NCBI GenBank assembly: GCA_964512225.1
Contig: CAZEKB010000005.1
Location: 52,594-116,593, forward strand
Direction: 5' to 3'
Length of the DNA: 64,000 nucleotides
Source: CAZEKB01 sp964512225
GTDB lineage: Bacteria; Myxococcota_A; UBA796; UBA9615
This document shows, piece after piece, positions 51,576 through 59,152 of this stretch. The position numbers were made by a program, and so were the translations under genes. The notes beneath the pieces were generated by a model. It was not told where the DNA came from. It was given only the letters and a program-made list of their open reading frames with translations, and did not search any database. Each line of letters begins with the position of its first letter. Within the stretch, counting starts at the first letter, position 1.

Positions 51576-54259
51576 CAGCCGCCCTCGCCCCCCGAGTCCC
51601 CCTCGGTCCCGGACTCGTCCTCGCCGTCGCCGGACTCGTCGCCGGACTCGTCGCCGGACTCGTCGCCGGACTCGTCGCCCTCGCCCTCGTCGCCCTCGCC
51701 GCCGGGATCGAACGGCGGCTCCTCGCCGTCGTCCTCGGGACCGACCATCTGCTCGCCCTCGGGGGTGATCAGGAGCCCCTCCTCGCCGGACTCGTCGAGG
51801 ATGCGCAGGAGCTCTTCGTCGGTGACGGGCTCGGTGTCCAGGTCCTCGGGGCGCGGGCCGTCGCCGGGGTGCCAGGAGCGGTACTCGGACGGCTGCTCGG
51901 GCAGGTTCATCGAGTACTTGATCAGCTTGTTCAGCTCCTCGGCCTGCTCCTCCTTGCTGCGCCCGTAGAAGCGCCGCATGAACTCCTGCCGCTGGAGCAT
52001 CTTGATCTTGTAGACCTCCTGCAGGTCCTCGGGCCCGTAGATGACGTGCGGGGTCAGGAAGATGAGGAGGTTCGTCTTCCGCTTCGTCTTCGCCTTGTTG
52101 CGGAAGAGGAAGCCGATGAGCGGGATGTCGCCGAGGATCGGGACCTTGCTCTCGTTCTCGGAGTCGACCTCCTGCATGAGGCCGCCGATGACGATCGTCT
52201 GGTTGCTGCGCACGGAGACGGTGGTCTCGGCCGAGCGCTTCGTGGTCGTCGGGCCGCCGGACGACAGCGTGTCCGCGGTGGAGCCCTCCTTGACCTCGGA
52301 GATCTCCTGGTAGACGTCCATGGTCACGAAGCCCGAGTCGTTCACCTGGGGCGTGATCCGCAGGATGATCCCCACGTCCTCGCGGGTGAACGACACGGAC
52401 GGGAACCCGCCCAGCCCGCCGGTCGCGCCCGTGGCGCCGCCGAGCCCGCCGAGGAACCCGCCCGTGGGGAACGGGACCGTCTCGCCGATCTCGATGGACG
52501 CCTCCTTGTTGTCGAGGGTCAGCAGGTTCGGCGCGGACAGCACGTTCGTCGACGTGTCCTCCTGCAGAGCGCGGATGACGAGCCCGAACGCCGGGATGCT
52601 GAGGCCACCGTCCACACCCGGGATGGCGAGGTCGATCGCGCTGCCGAAGATGCCGAGGGCGAGGCCGGACAGGAGGCTGCCGTCGAGGAGCGAGGCGCCG
52701 AGGTTGACCGACTGCGATCCGCGCGCGCCGATGATGGAGGGCGCCCCGGTCACCGACGACGTGTCGCCGGGCAGGCCGCCGTGCCAGGAGACGCCTTCGT
52801 CGTCCCGGACGCTGTCGGAGACCTCCATGATCACGGTCTCGACGAAGACCTGCTTGCGGGGGATGTCGAGCTGGTCGATGACGCGGCGGAGGCGGGAGAA
52901 GTCGTCGCGGCCCGCCGTCACCACGAGGGAGTTGGTGGCGGCGTCGTGGGTGACGCGCACCTCGCCCGTGAAGTTGCCGCCCGCGCCGCTGCTCGTGGAC
53001 CCCCGCGTGTTCGCGCGGTTGTTCTCGTTGCGGTTGGTGCTCCGGTTGTTGTTCCGGTTGTTCCGGTTGTTCGTGTTCGCGCTGTTCCGGCGGTTGGTCT
53101 GGCGCTGGTTCGCCGCCTGGATCAGGTTGTTCAGGGTCTGCGCGAGCTCCTCGGCCTTGGCGTGGCTGAGGTAGATGACCTTGATCGCCGTGTCCGTGGG
53201 GTCGGTCTCGTAGTCGATGCGCGCGATGAGGTCGCGGATCTCGACCAGCGCCTTCTCCGTCGCCATGACGATGATCGAGTTGGTGCGCTCGTCGGCGATC
53301 ATCTTTCCGATGAAGGACGCCTCGGAGCCCACCTGGGTGGTCTTGCCGCCCGAGATGGCGGAGGCGGCCTTGTCGGCCTTGTTCTTGTTGCGGCGGTTCC
53401 GACGGCGCTCGGCCCGCCGCGCGGCGGCGTCGTTGGCGGCGGTGTTGGTGGTCGTGGCGCTGCCCGACGCCGAGGCCGCCGAGCCGTAGAGCTCGTTGAT
53501 GATGTCCACGACGCGCTGGGCCTCGGCGTGCTCGATCGCGATGATCTCGAGCTTCTGCTTCGGCGCCGAGATGTCGAGCTCCTCGATGAGCTTCATCAGC
53601 CGGCGGATGTTGTTCGCGGAGTCCGTGATGATCAGGGTGTTGGTCGGCTGATACGAGATCAGGTCGCCGTCCTTGCTGATCATCTTCCCGATGATCTTGC
53701 TGACCTCGTCGGCCGACGTGGCCTCGAGCGTCACGAGCTGGGTGACGAGCTGCCCGCCGGTGGCGCGGGGGCGACCATCGAGCTGGATCGACAGGTTCTC
53801 GGCCATGGCCTCCTTGGCGGGGAGGATGCGGCTGAGGGAGGGAGTGCCGTCCGCGTAGCGCTCGAGCACGACGATCGCGTAGCCCGCCTGGTCCAGGGCG
53901 TGCACGAAGGCGGCGTAGGCCGTCTTCATCGTCACCGGCTTCGGGGAGATGATCGTGATCTTCCCGCTGATCTTCGGGTCGATCAGGAAGTTGCGGTGCG
54001 TCTTCTCGGCGATGTCCTTGACCACGTCCTTGAGCTCGGCGTTGTCGTAGGCGATCCACACCATCGCGTCGTCCGGGGTCTTCTCCACGGACTTCTCGGG
54101 GCGGTTCGCGTCCGTGACGATCTCCGCGGACTTCGAGTCGCCGGTCCTGGTCTTGTCCCTCTTCCCCTTGCCCTGACCCAGGGCCGCGGAGGGCAGCAAG
54201 AGCGTCGCCAGCAGCAGCAGTGTCGGCAGGTGCCGAGCGGCACCGAACAGCGTATTCAT
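51575..54259 (-). CDS. gspD: Type II secretion outer-membrane secretin GspD
   Basis: The 894-residue product has a signal peptide (LLLLATLLLPSAALG), N0-N3 ring domains (NAELKDVVKDIAEKTHRNFLIDP; TNTLIITDSANNIRRLMKLIEELD; TNSIIVMATEKALVEIRDLIARID), and the secretin core with VFVETVIMEVSD, GLGG gating-loop region TGATGGLGG, and TIVIGGLMQEV...VPILGDIPLIGFLF. Two additions make it long: an Asn/Arg-rich linker at about 386-425 in N3, and an acidic tail from about 850 with four GDES repeats. It is followed by overlapping gspE and preceded by overlapping gspC. Confidence 0.94.
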   Translation of the reverse strand: MNTLFGAARHLPTLLLLATLLLPSAALGQGKGKRDKTRTGDSKSAEIVTDANRPEKSVEKTPDDAMVWIAYDNAELKDVVKDIAEKTHRNFLIDPKISGKITIISPKPVTMKTAYAAFVHALDQAGYAIVVLERYADGTPSLSRILPAKEAMAENLSIQLDGRPRATGGQLVTQLVTLEATSADEVSKIIGKMISKDGDLISYQPTNTLIITDSANNIRRLMKLIEELDISAPKQKLEIIAIEHAEAQRVVDIINELYGSAASASGSATTTNTAANDAAARRAERRRNRRNKNKADKAASAISGGKTTQVGSEASFIGKMIADERTNSIIVMATEKALVEIRDLIARIDYETDPTDTAIKVIYLSHAKAEELAQTLNNLIQAANQRQTNRRNSANTNNRNNRNNNRSTNRNENNRANTRGSTSSGAGGNFTGEVRVTHDAATNSLVVTAGRDDFSRLRRVIDQLDIPRKQVFVETVIMEVSDSVRDDEGVSWHGGLPGDTSSVTGAPSIIGARGSQSVNLGASLLDGSLLSGLALGIFGSAIDLAIPGVDGGLSIPAFGLVIRALQEDTSTNVLSAPNLLTLDNKEASIEIGETVPFPTGGFLGGLGGATGATGGLGGFPSVSFTREDVGIILRITPQVNDSGFVTMDVYQEISEVKEGSTADTLSSGGPTTTKRSAETTVSVRSNQTIVIGGLMQEVDSENESKVPILGDIPLIGFLFRNKAKTKRKTNLLIFLTPHVIYGPEDLQEVYKIKMLQRQEFMRRFYGRSKEEQAEELNKLIKYSMNLPEQPSEYRSWHPGDGPRPEDLDTEPVTDEELLRILDESGEEGLLITPEGEQMVGPEDDGEEPPFDPGGEGDEGEGDESGDESGDESGDESGDGEDESGTEGDSGGEGG

Positions 54260-55248
54260 CGGACTTCGTACTCCAGGGTCATCGGCTCGCCGTTGCGGAG
54301 GACCTCGAGCGTGAAGCTCTTCTCCGCCTGCAGCTTTCCGTAGACCTCAAGCGCCTTCTCCGTGTTGGAGAGGTCGTGGCCGTTCACGGCCGTCAAAACG
54401 TCGTTGTTCTTGATCCCCATCTGCCGCAGCGCGGACGTGCGACGGATGGAGAAGACCTTCCAGCCGTTGGCCTGGCCGTCGGCGAAGTTGGGGACCACCC
54501 GGGCCTCGCGCCCGAGCTTGTCGAGGTTCCCGAGCACGTAGTCGATGTCCTTCTGGGGGATGTCGTACTTGCCGTTGCCCTTGTCCTCGATGCTGTACTT
54601 GTGGCGGCCGCCCTTCTTGGCGGGCTTGGCCTCCTTGGCCGCCGTCGGCGTGGCCTTCTTGCGACCCTTCTCGTCGCACGCCGACAGGTACTCGAGCTCG
54701 CCGTTGTTCTCCAGGATGACCCGTGCGCACTGGTCCGGGAGCGGACGCTTGATGTCCCGGATCTTCGCCGTGAGGAGCTGCTCGCCGATCATGTACACGG
54801 CGGGGCCCTGCTTGCCGGTGGCGATGAGCGCCGTGGACCAGTTCGGGTCCTCGGCCTCCATGGTGCTGATCAGGGTGGCGTCGATGTCGGACTTCTTGGT
54901 GACCTCGTCGGGGTCCTGCGTGCCCTTGGCGGCGGGCGCGGCCTCGGGGTTCGCTTCGCTGTCGAAGATGTTGCGGCGCTTGATCGGGACCAGGTAGTGG
55001 GCGAGCAGCTTCTTGCCGCCGGCGCGGGCCGACGCGACCGGCTGCGGGGCGTCCGGAGCGCCTTCGGAGCCCGTCGCGGCGGGGCCGCCGGCGATCACGG
55101 CGGGGACCGACGAGCGGGCCTCGGCGAGCTTCGCGGCGGGCGGCGTCAGCAGCTTCGCGAGCAGCGCGTTCGTGCCCAGCGCGGCGCCGAGGGCGAACAC
55201 GGACAGGATCAGCATGATCTGGACCGGTCGGGGGATGCGATCGAGCAT
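54256..55248 (-). CDS. gspC: Type II secretion protein GspC with PDZ domain
   Basis: The 330-residue product has a membrane helix at about 11-31 (IMLILSVFALGAALGTNALLA), a homology region with LVPIKRRNIFDSEANPE and DIDATLISTMEAEDPNWSTALIA, a Lys/Gly linker (GRKKATPTAAKEAKPAKKGG), and a PDZ domain with GWKVFSIRRTSALRQMGIKNNDVLTAVNG. GspC couples GspD to the inner-membrane platform. ATG 55248 is chosen because the membrane helix follows directly; the frame is open upstream. First gene of the operon. Confidence 0.9.
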   Translation of the reverse strand: MLDRIPRPVQIMLILSVFALGAALGTNALLAKLLTPPAAKLAEARSSVPAVIAGGPAATGSEGAPDAPQPVASARAGGKKLLAHYLVPIKRRNIFDSEANPEAAPAAKGTQDPDEVTKKSDIDATLISTMEAEDPNWSTALIATGKQGPAVYMIGEQLLTAKIRDIKRPLPDQCARVILENNGELEYLSACDEKGRKKATPTAAKEAKPAKKGGRHKYSIEDKGNGKYDIPQKDIDYVLGNLDKLGREARVVPNFADGQANGWKVFSIRRTSALRQMGIKNNDVLTAVNGHDLSNTEKALEVYGKLQAEKSFTLEVLRNGEPMTLEYEVR

Positions 55249-55380
55249 GGGACCGGCGGTGAAGCAAGGACCATGCCCGGGGAGGTCCGGGGGCGGGATC
55301 GACCGACGCAGGCCGATCGCGCGATCTCCCGGGCTCCCGACGCGGGCCGCGCGCATCGACAAAGTGGCAACGGCGGGGGG

Positions 55381-55396
55381 GCGCTCGGGCGAGCGC
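55381..55396. promoter_or_regulatory. GC hairpin in the gspC/lipoprotein intergenic region
   Basis: GCGCTCGGGCGAGCGC has 7-bp perfect arms and sits immediately before the TGACA palindrome. It could be a terminator stem or part of an operator. The rest of the 249-bp gap 55249-55497 shows no gene. Confidence 0.25.
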
Positions 55397-55409
55397 TGAC
55401 ATTTTGTCA
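55397..55409. promoter_or_regulatory. Palindrome TGACATTTTGTCA, possible operator
   Basis: TGACA and TGTCA are perfect inverted arms around TTT in an AT-rich island in the divergent region between gspC and the 55498 lipoprotein. It is about 150 bp upstream of gspC and 90 bp upstream of the lipoprotein start. Function is a guess. Confidence 0.25.
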
Positions 55410-55464
55410 CTCATCTCGGCCGCGAAGCCCCCCGGGGGGGCCTGACGGGACGTACGCCGGGCGC

Positions 55465-55470
55465 TATTCT
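55465..55470 (+). promoter_or_regulatory. Candidate -10 element TATTCT
   Basis: TATTCT lies 27 nt before ATG 55498 and would give a leader of about 20 nt carrying GGAGAT as a ribosome site: a leadered promoter, unlike the TANNNT cases. Confidence 0.35.
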
Positions 55471-55497
55471 CCGGACTCGATTCGCACGGAGATCGAA

Positions 55498-55995
55498 ATG
55501 CGCGCATTGATCATGAGCCTCGGCGCGGGGGGGCTCCTCCTGGCCACCGGGTGTCCACCGTCGGAGTGCACCGCCACGGCCGACCCGACGATCGAGCTCG
55601 GCCACGGCATCTCGTCGGCGTTCGCGCCCTACACGGACGGGCAGACCGTGACGATCGAGCGGGCGTCCCAGGGGGGATGGGGCTTCCCGATCCTGATCCG
55701 ATCGGTGGGGCTCGACGCCGGGGAGAACCAGGACGCCGAAGTCACGATGGACACGGTCTTCGGCGGCACGACGACGGGCACCTGGACGCAGAACACGCAG
55801 CTGACGTGCGGTGACGAGGGAGGGCGCACGCCCTCGACCCTGCACGTCGGCTTCGACTCGGACACCTACCCGACCCTCGACGACTTCATCGATCTGGTGG
55901 GCGAGGAGGTCGACCTCGACGTGACCCTGACCGACATGGGCGGGACCAGCGCGAACGTCGTACAGACGGTCACGCTGGCGTTGGGCGCGGAGTGA
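55498..55995 (+). CDS. Lipoprotein of unknown function
   Basis: The 165-residue product has signal and lipobox in MRALIMSLGAGGLLLATGC (Cys19), then a beta-rich domain with no family I recognise (EVTMDTVFGGTTTGTWTQNTQLTC). Two further cysteines may form a disulfide. Its stop overlaps the start of the multiheme cytochrome gene as GTGA, so it is likely a partner of that electron-transfer protein. Confidence 0.7.
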   Translation: MRALIMSLGAGGLLLATGCPPSECTATADPTIELGHGISSAFAPYTDGQTVTIERASQGGWGFPILIRSVGLDAGENQDAEVTMDTVFGGTTTGTWTQNTQLTCGDEGGRTPSTLHVGFDSDTYPTLDDFIDLVGEEVDLDVTLTDMGGTSANVVQTVTLALGAE

Positions 55996-58082
55996 CGGGA
56001 CTCCGATTCCTCGCCATCGCGGCCGTCCTGCTGTGCGCGGGCTGCCCCACCTACGGGCCGGACGGCGAGGTCGACGGCTGCGTCACCTGCCACGGGGGGT
56101 GGGAGGAGCCCCGGGATCTCACGGGAGACGGCGTCCCCGACGCCGGGATCGAGACCGCCCATCGCGAGGCGAACTTCTCGGCCGGCCGATGCAGCGTGTG
56201 CCACGGGGGCGATCCCACGAGCACGAAGCAGGACACGGCGCACGTCGCCGTCCCGAGCGACTGGGCGGAGATCCGCGGGCTCCAGGGGCGCCCGCCCGCT
56301 CCCGACGGGTTCATCCGGGACTTCGCTCCCGACCAACTGGACCGGATCGACCGGGACTACCTGCAGTTCATCAACCCCGGGGACATGCGCGTCCTGGATC
56401 GCACCTGCGGGACGGCGGGGTGCCACGAGGAGCACGCAGCGAACCTGACGGGGTCCGTGATGACGACCAACATCGGCCACTACTGGCCGACGCTGTTCCT
56501 GTCCGGACGCCAGCTGGATCGGACGCCCCACCACGGGAGCTTCGCCGTCGAGGACCCCGACTGCGATCCCGAGGACGAGAGGACGGTCTGCGAGCTCGTC
56601 ACCCTCGAGCCGCCGGGCGAGGCCGAGATGCAGGCCCTGTTCGCGGACGGGGTCCCGGAGGAGTCCGACCTCCTGGAGATCACCTACCGGCACTACCTGT
56701 CCAAGAACTGCGGGACCTGCCACCAAGCGGGCTTCCCCCGGAACAACTCCCCCGGCCTGTTCCGGTCGACCGGGTGCACGGCCTGTCACATGATCTACGG
56801 AGAGGACGGCCTGTACGAGGGCGGAGACCCGACGATCGAGCGGTCGACGCCGGTCCACCCCCGGACACACGTGATCACGACCGCGATCCCGAGCGAGCAG
56901 TGTGCGACCTGTCACTTCCAGGGCGGGCGCATCGGGCTGCTCTACCGCGGGATCCGGGAGGGCGGGTTCAACGCCGCGAACACCCCGCCGAACGCCGAGC
57001 GGATCATGAAGTCGCTGTACGGGCACGCGGCGGGCTACTACATCACCGACGAGGACACGACCAACGACGTCGATGAGACGCCGCCGGACATCCACTACCA
57101 GCGGGGCATGGAGTGCGCGGACTGCCACATCGGTCGCGACGTACACGGCGACGGGAAGATCTACCGGTCGAGCAAGCACCAGGTGTCGATTCGGTGCGAG
57201 GACTGCCACGGGACGGTGCGCAGCGCGATCACCGAGGACGCCGAGGGGCGCTTCATGACGCAGGAGGGGACGGAGCTGACCCACCTGCGGCGGGACGGTG
57301 ACCGGGTGGTGCTGCGGGGGTTCGTGAGCGAACGGGACCACGTGATCCCGCAGGTGGCCGAGCTGCTCGCGGAGGGGGGCGAGGGCTCGCCCCGGATGCG
57401 CGAGGCGATGGCGCCGAACGGGGACGGCTGGTCGCACACGGACTCGCTCACGTGCGACACCTGCCACACGAGCCACATGCAGATCTGCATCGGCTGCCAC
57501 GTGAGCCTGGACCTGCGCGTGAACCAGATCGACTACCAGACGGGGCTGTCGACGCCGGGACTCACCGGCGGGAGCCGGACGTCCTACTCGCTCGATCACC
57601 TCCTCCTGGGGACGGGCCGAGACGGGAAGGTCCAGTCGGTGTCGGCGTCGCAGCAGGTGCAGATCGCGGTCCTCGGCAGCGAGCGGTTCGGGACCGAGAA
57701 CGGGGAGGTGCTGCATGGGCGCAAGCTGGACGAAGGCACCGAGGACGAGCGCCTGCGGGGCCGCTTCCGCCACGCCCAGGGCTTCGAGGCGAACAACGGG
57801 TTCGCCCCGTTCGTGCAGCACACGACCACGAGCCGGGCGAAGGGGTGCGATGCCTGTCACCGTCGGGACGAGACGCCGGAAGAGCTCTCCCGGGTGCGGG
57901 GCGTGTACGGCTACGGCACCGGCGACTTCATGCTCGAGGGCGACGAGGGCGAGCTGGTCGACGGCCTCCAGTTCCTGGCCGAAGACGGGACGCCGCTGAC
58001 CACCTGGGCCCACCCCGGCACGGGCCCCGTCGAGCCCGAGAAGCGGGACCGCGCCATCGGCGTGGTGCTGCCCCCGCCGTAG
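55992..58082 (+). CDS. Multiheme c-type cytochrome lipoprotein, at least ten hemes
   Basis: The 696-residue product has a lipobox in MTGLRFLAIAAVLLCAGC (Cys18). I count ten CxxCH heme sites (CVTCH, CSVCH, CGTCH, CTACH, CATCH, CADCH, CEDCH, CDTCH, CIGCH, CDACH) and one CxxxxCH (CGTAGCH, about residue 138), so up to eleven hemes. The sites are spread over the whole protein with many distal His (for example HYWP, HHGSF, HPRTH) as possible axial ligands. It probably faces the periplasm or cell surface and moves electrons across the envelope. The first gene of the pair is a small lipoprotein. The array of hairpin repeats follows. Confidence 0.9.
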   Translation: MTGLRFLAIAAVLLCAGCPTYGPDGEVDGCVTCHGGWEEPRDLTGDGVPDAGIETAHREANFSAGRCSVCHGGDPTSTKQDTAHVAVPSDWAEIRGLQGRPPAPDGFIRDFAPDQLDRIDRDYLQFINPGDMRVLDRTCGTAGCHEEHAANLTGSVMTTNIGHYWPTLFLSGRQLDRTPHHGSFAVEDPDCDPEDERTVCELVTLEPPGEAEMQALFADGVPEESDLLEITYRHYLSKNCGTCHQAGFPRNNSPGLFRSTGCTACHMIYGEDGLYEGGDPTIERSTPVHPRTHVITTAIPSEQCATCHFQGGRIGLLYRGIREGGFNAANTPPNAERIMKSLYGHAAGYYITDEDTTNDVDETPPDIHYQRGMECADCHIGRDVHGDGKIYRSSKHQVSIRCEDCHGTVRSAITEDAEGRFMTQEGTELTHLRRDGDRVVLRGFVSERDHVIPQVAELLAEGGEGSPRMREAMAPNGDGWSHTDSLTCDTCHTSHMQICIGCHVSLDLRVNQIDYQTGLSTPGLTGGSRTSYSLDHLLLGTGRDGKVQSVSASQQVQIAVLGSERFGTENGEVLHGRKLDEGTEDERLRGRFRHAQGFEANNGFAPFVQHTTTSRAKGCDACHRRDETPEELSRVRGVYGYGTGDFMLEGDEGELVDGLQFLAEDGTPLTTWAHPGTGPVEPEKRDRAIGVVLPPP

Positions 58083-58100
58083 AGCGATCGGAAGCAGAGT

Positions 58101-58365
58101 CTGCGAAACCGGGGCGAACGCCTCGTTCACCCCCACTTCGTGGAGATTCACATCTATGAACCCGGGGCGAACGCCTCGTTCACCCCCACTTCGTGGAGAT
58201 TCACATCTGCGAAACCGGGGCGAACGCCTCGTTCACCCCCACTTCGTGGAGATTCACATCTATGAACCCGGGGCGAACGCCTCGTTCACCCCCACTTCGT
58301 GGAGATTCACATCTGCGAAACCGGGGCGAACGCCTCGTTCACCCCGACTTCGTGGAGCTTCCCGG
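58101..58365. repeat. Five tandem 53-bp units that each contain a hairpin
   Basis: Units start at 58101, 58154, 58207, 58260 and 58313. Two versions alternate (A-B-A-B-A) and differ only at unit positions 3, 4 and 8, so the array is really 2.5 copies of a 106-bp unit; the last unit diverges after position 46. Each unit has the inverted repeat GAACGCCTCGTTC, extended by a GGGG/CCCC pair outside a c/a mismatch. The array fills the whole 318-bp gap between convergent genes (58082 and 58401). No gene is seen in it. ORFs that run through it are frame-rotating artefacts. Confidence 0.9.
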
Positions 58366-58400
58366 ATGGGCCCCACCCGACCTTCCTGGGGAGGATCTTC

Positions 58401-59090
58401 CTAGAACGGCTGCCCGACGGCCTCGGTCAGGAACCGGACGTAGGGCTTGGCGGCCTTGAACGCGTCGAGCACGTCGTCGAGGAACCCGATGTCGAGCACG
58501 TCGTCGATCTCGAGGTTCATCACCGCGATGTGGTCCTTGCGCTTGAGGTCGTCGATCAGCGGGTGGGCCTTGTCGTAGCCCCGGGGCGGGCGCTTGAGGG
58601 AGTCGCCCGCGAGGTCGAAGAGCTTGCGGAAGCCGGCGTCGTCCCGCGCCTTCAGCCACGCCTTCGGCTCGGCGTCGATCCGCGCGCGGATCGCCTTCAG
58701 CGCCGACGACTCCGGGTGCCACAGCCCCGTCGCCAGGAACACCTCGTCGGGGTCGATGTGGACGTACAGCCCGGGGGCGTGCACGTCCTTGCCGGCCCGG
58801 TGCCGGAAGTGGATCCCGACGTTCGTCTTGTAGGGCGTCTTGTCCTTGCTGAAGCGCGTGTCCCGGAACGGACGCATCATCGAGCCGCCCGACTTCTTGG
58901 CGATCGCGACGTAGTGCGGCGACACCTCCGCGAGCCGCTCCCCCACCGCCGTGATGAACGCCAGCGCAGGCGAGCGGACGACGTCCTCGTACCGCTGCTT
59001 GTTGGGCTCCCACCACGACTTGACGTTGTTCTCGGACAGCTCGTGGAGGAAGCGGAAGAGCTCGGGCGTGAAGCCGGGGAAGTCGGACAT
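58401..59090 (-). CDS. DUF2461-family protein
   Basis: The 229-residue product matches the DUF2461 plan: FPGFTPELFRFLHELSENNVKSWWEPNKQRYEDVV at the start, MMRPFRDTRFSKDKTPYKTNVGIHF, GLYVHIDPDEVFLATGLWHPE and RPPRGYDKAHPLIDDLKRKD. It is a cytoplasmic protein of unknown biochemical role. ATG 59090 has a TACCCT box exactly six bases upstream. It is convergent with the cytochrome operon through the repeat array. Confidence 0.9.
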   Translation of the reverse strand: MSDFPGFTPELFRFLHELSENNVKSWWEPNKQRYEDVVRSPALAFITAVGERLAEVSPHYVAIAKKSGGSMMRPFRDTRFSKDKTPYKTNVGIHFRHRAGKDVHAPGLYVHIDPDEVFLATGLWHPESSALKAIRARIDAEPKAWLKARDDAGFRKLFDLAGDSLKRPPRGYDKAHPLIDDLKRKDHIAVMNLEIDDVLDIGFLDDVLDAFKAAKPYVRFLTEAVGQPF

Positions 59091-59096
59091 CCGGTG

Positions 59097-59102
59097 AGGG
59101 TA
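59097..59102 (-). promoter_or_regulatory. Candidate leaderless -10 element TACCCT, overlapping a divergent TATA box
   Basis: On the minus strand TACCCT-CACCGG-ATG places the hexamer exactly six bases before the start at 59090. On the plus strand the overlapping TATAGGAT (59101-59108) could serve the divergent 59153 gene, which has a GGAG site and a normal leader. The two promoters share bases. Confidence 0.45.
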
Positions 59103-59152
59103 TAGGATGCCGAGCCCGCCGCGCTCCCCGCGGCGCCCACGCAGGAGACGCC

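Noticed and set aside
48180..51968. 1262-codon plus-strand ORF opposite gspD-gspG
   Set aside because: Antisense to four conserved T2SS genes; the composition is Arg/His/Asp/Leu-rich, as in other GC-artefact frames.
58101..58365. CRISPR array
   Set aside because: The repeats are directly adjacent without unique spacers and no cas gene is present.
58156..58459. Small ORFs (70-90 codons) through the 53-bp repeats
   Set aside because: 53 is not a multiple of three, so they read the same DNA in rotating frames; no start context is visible.
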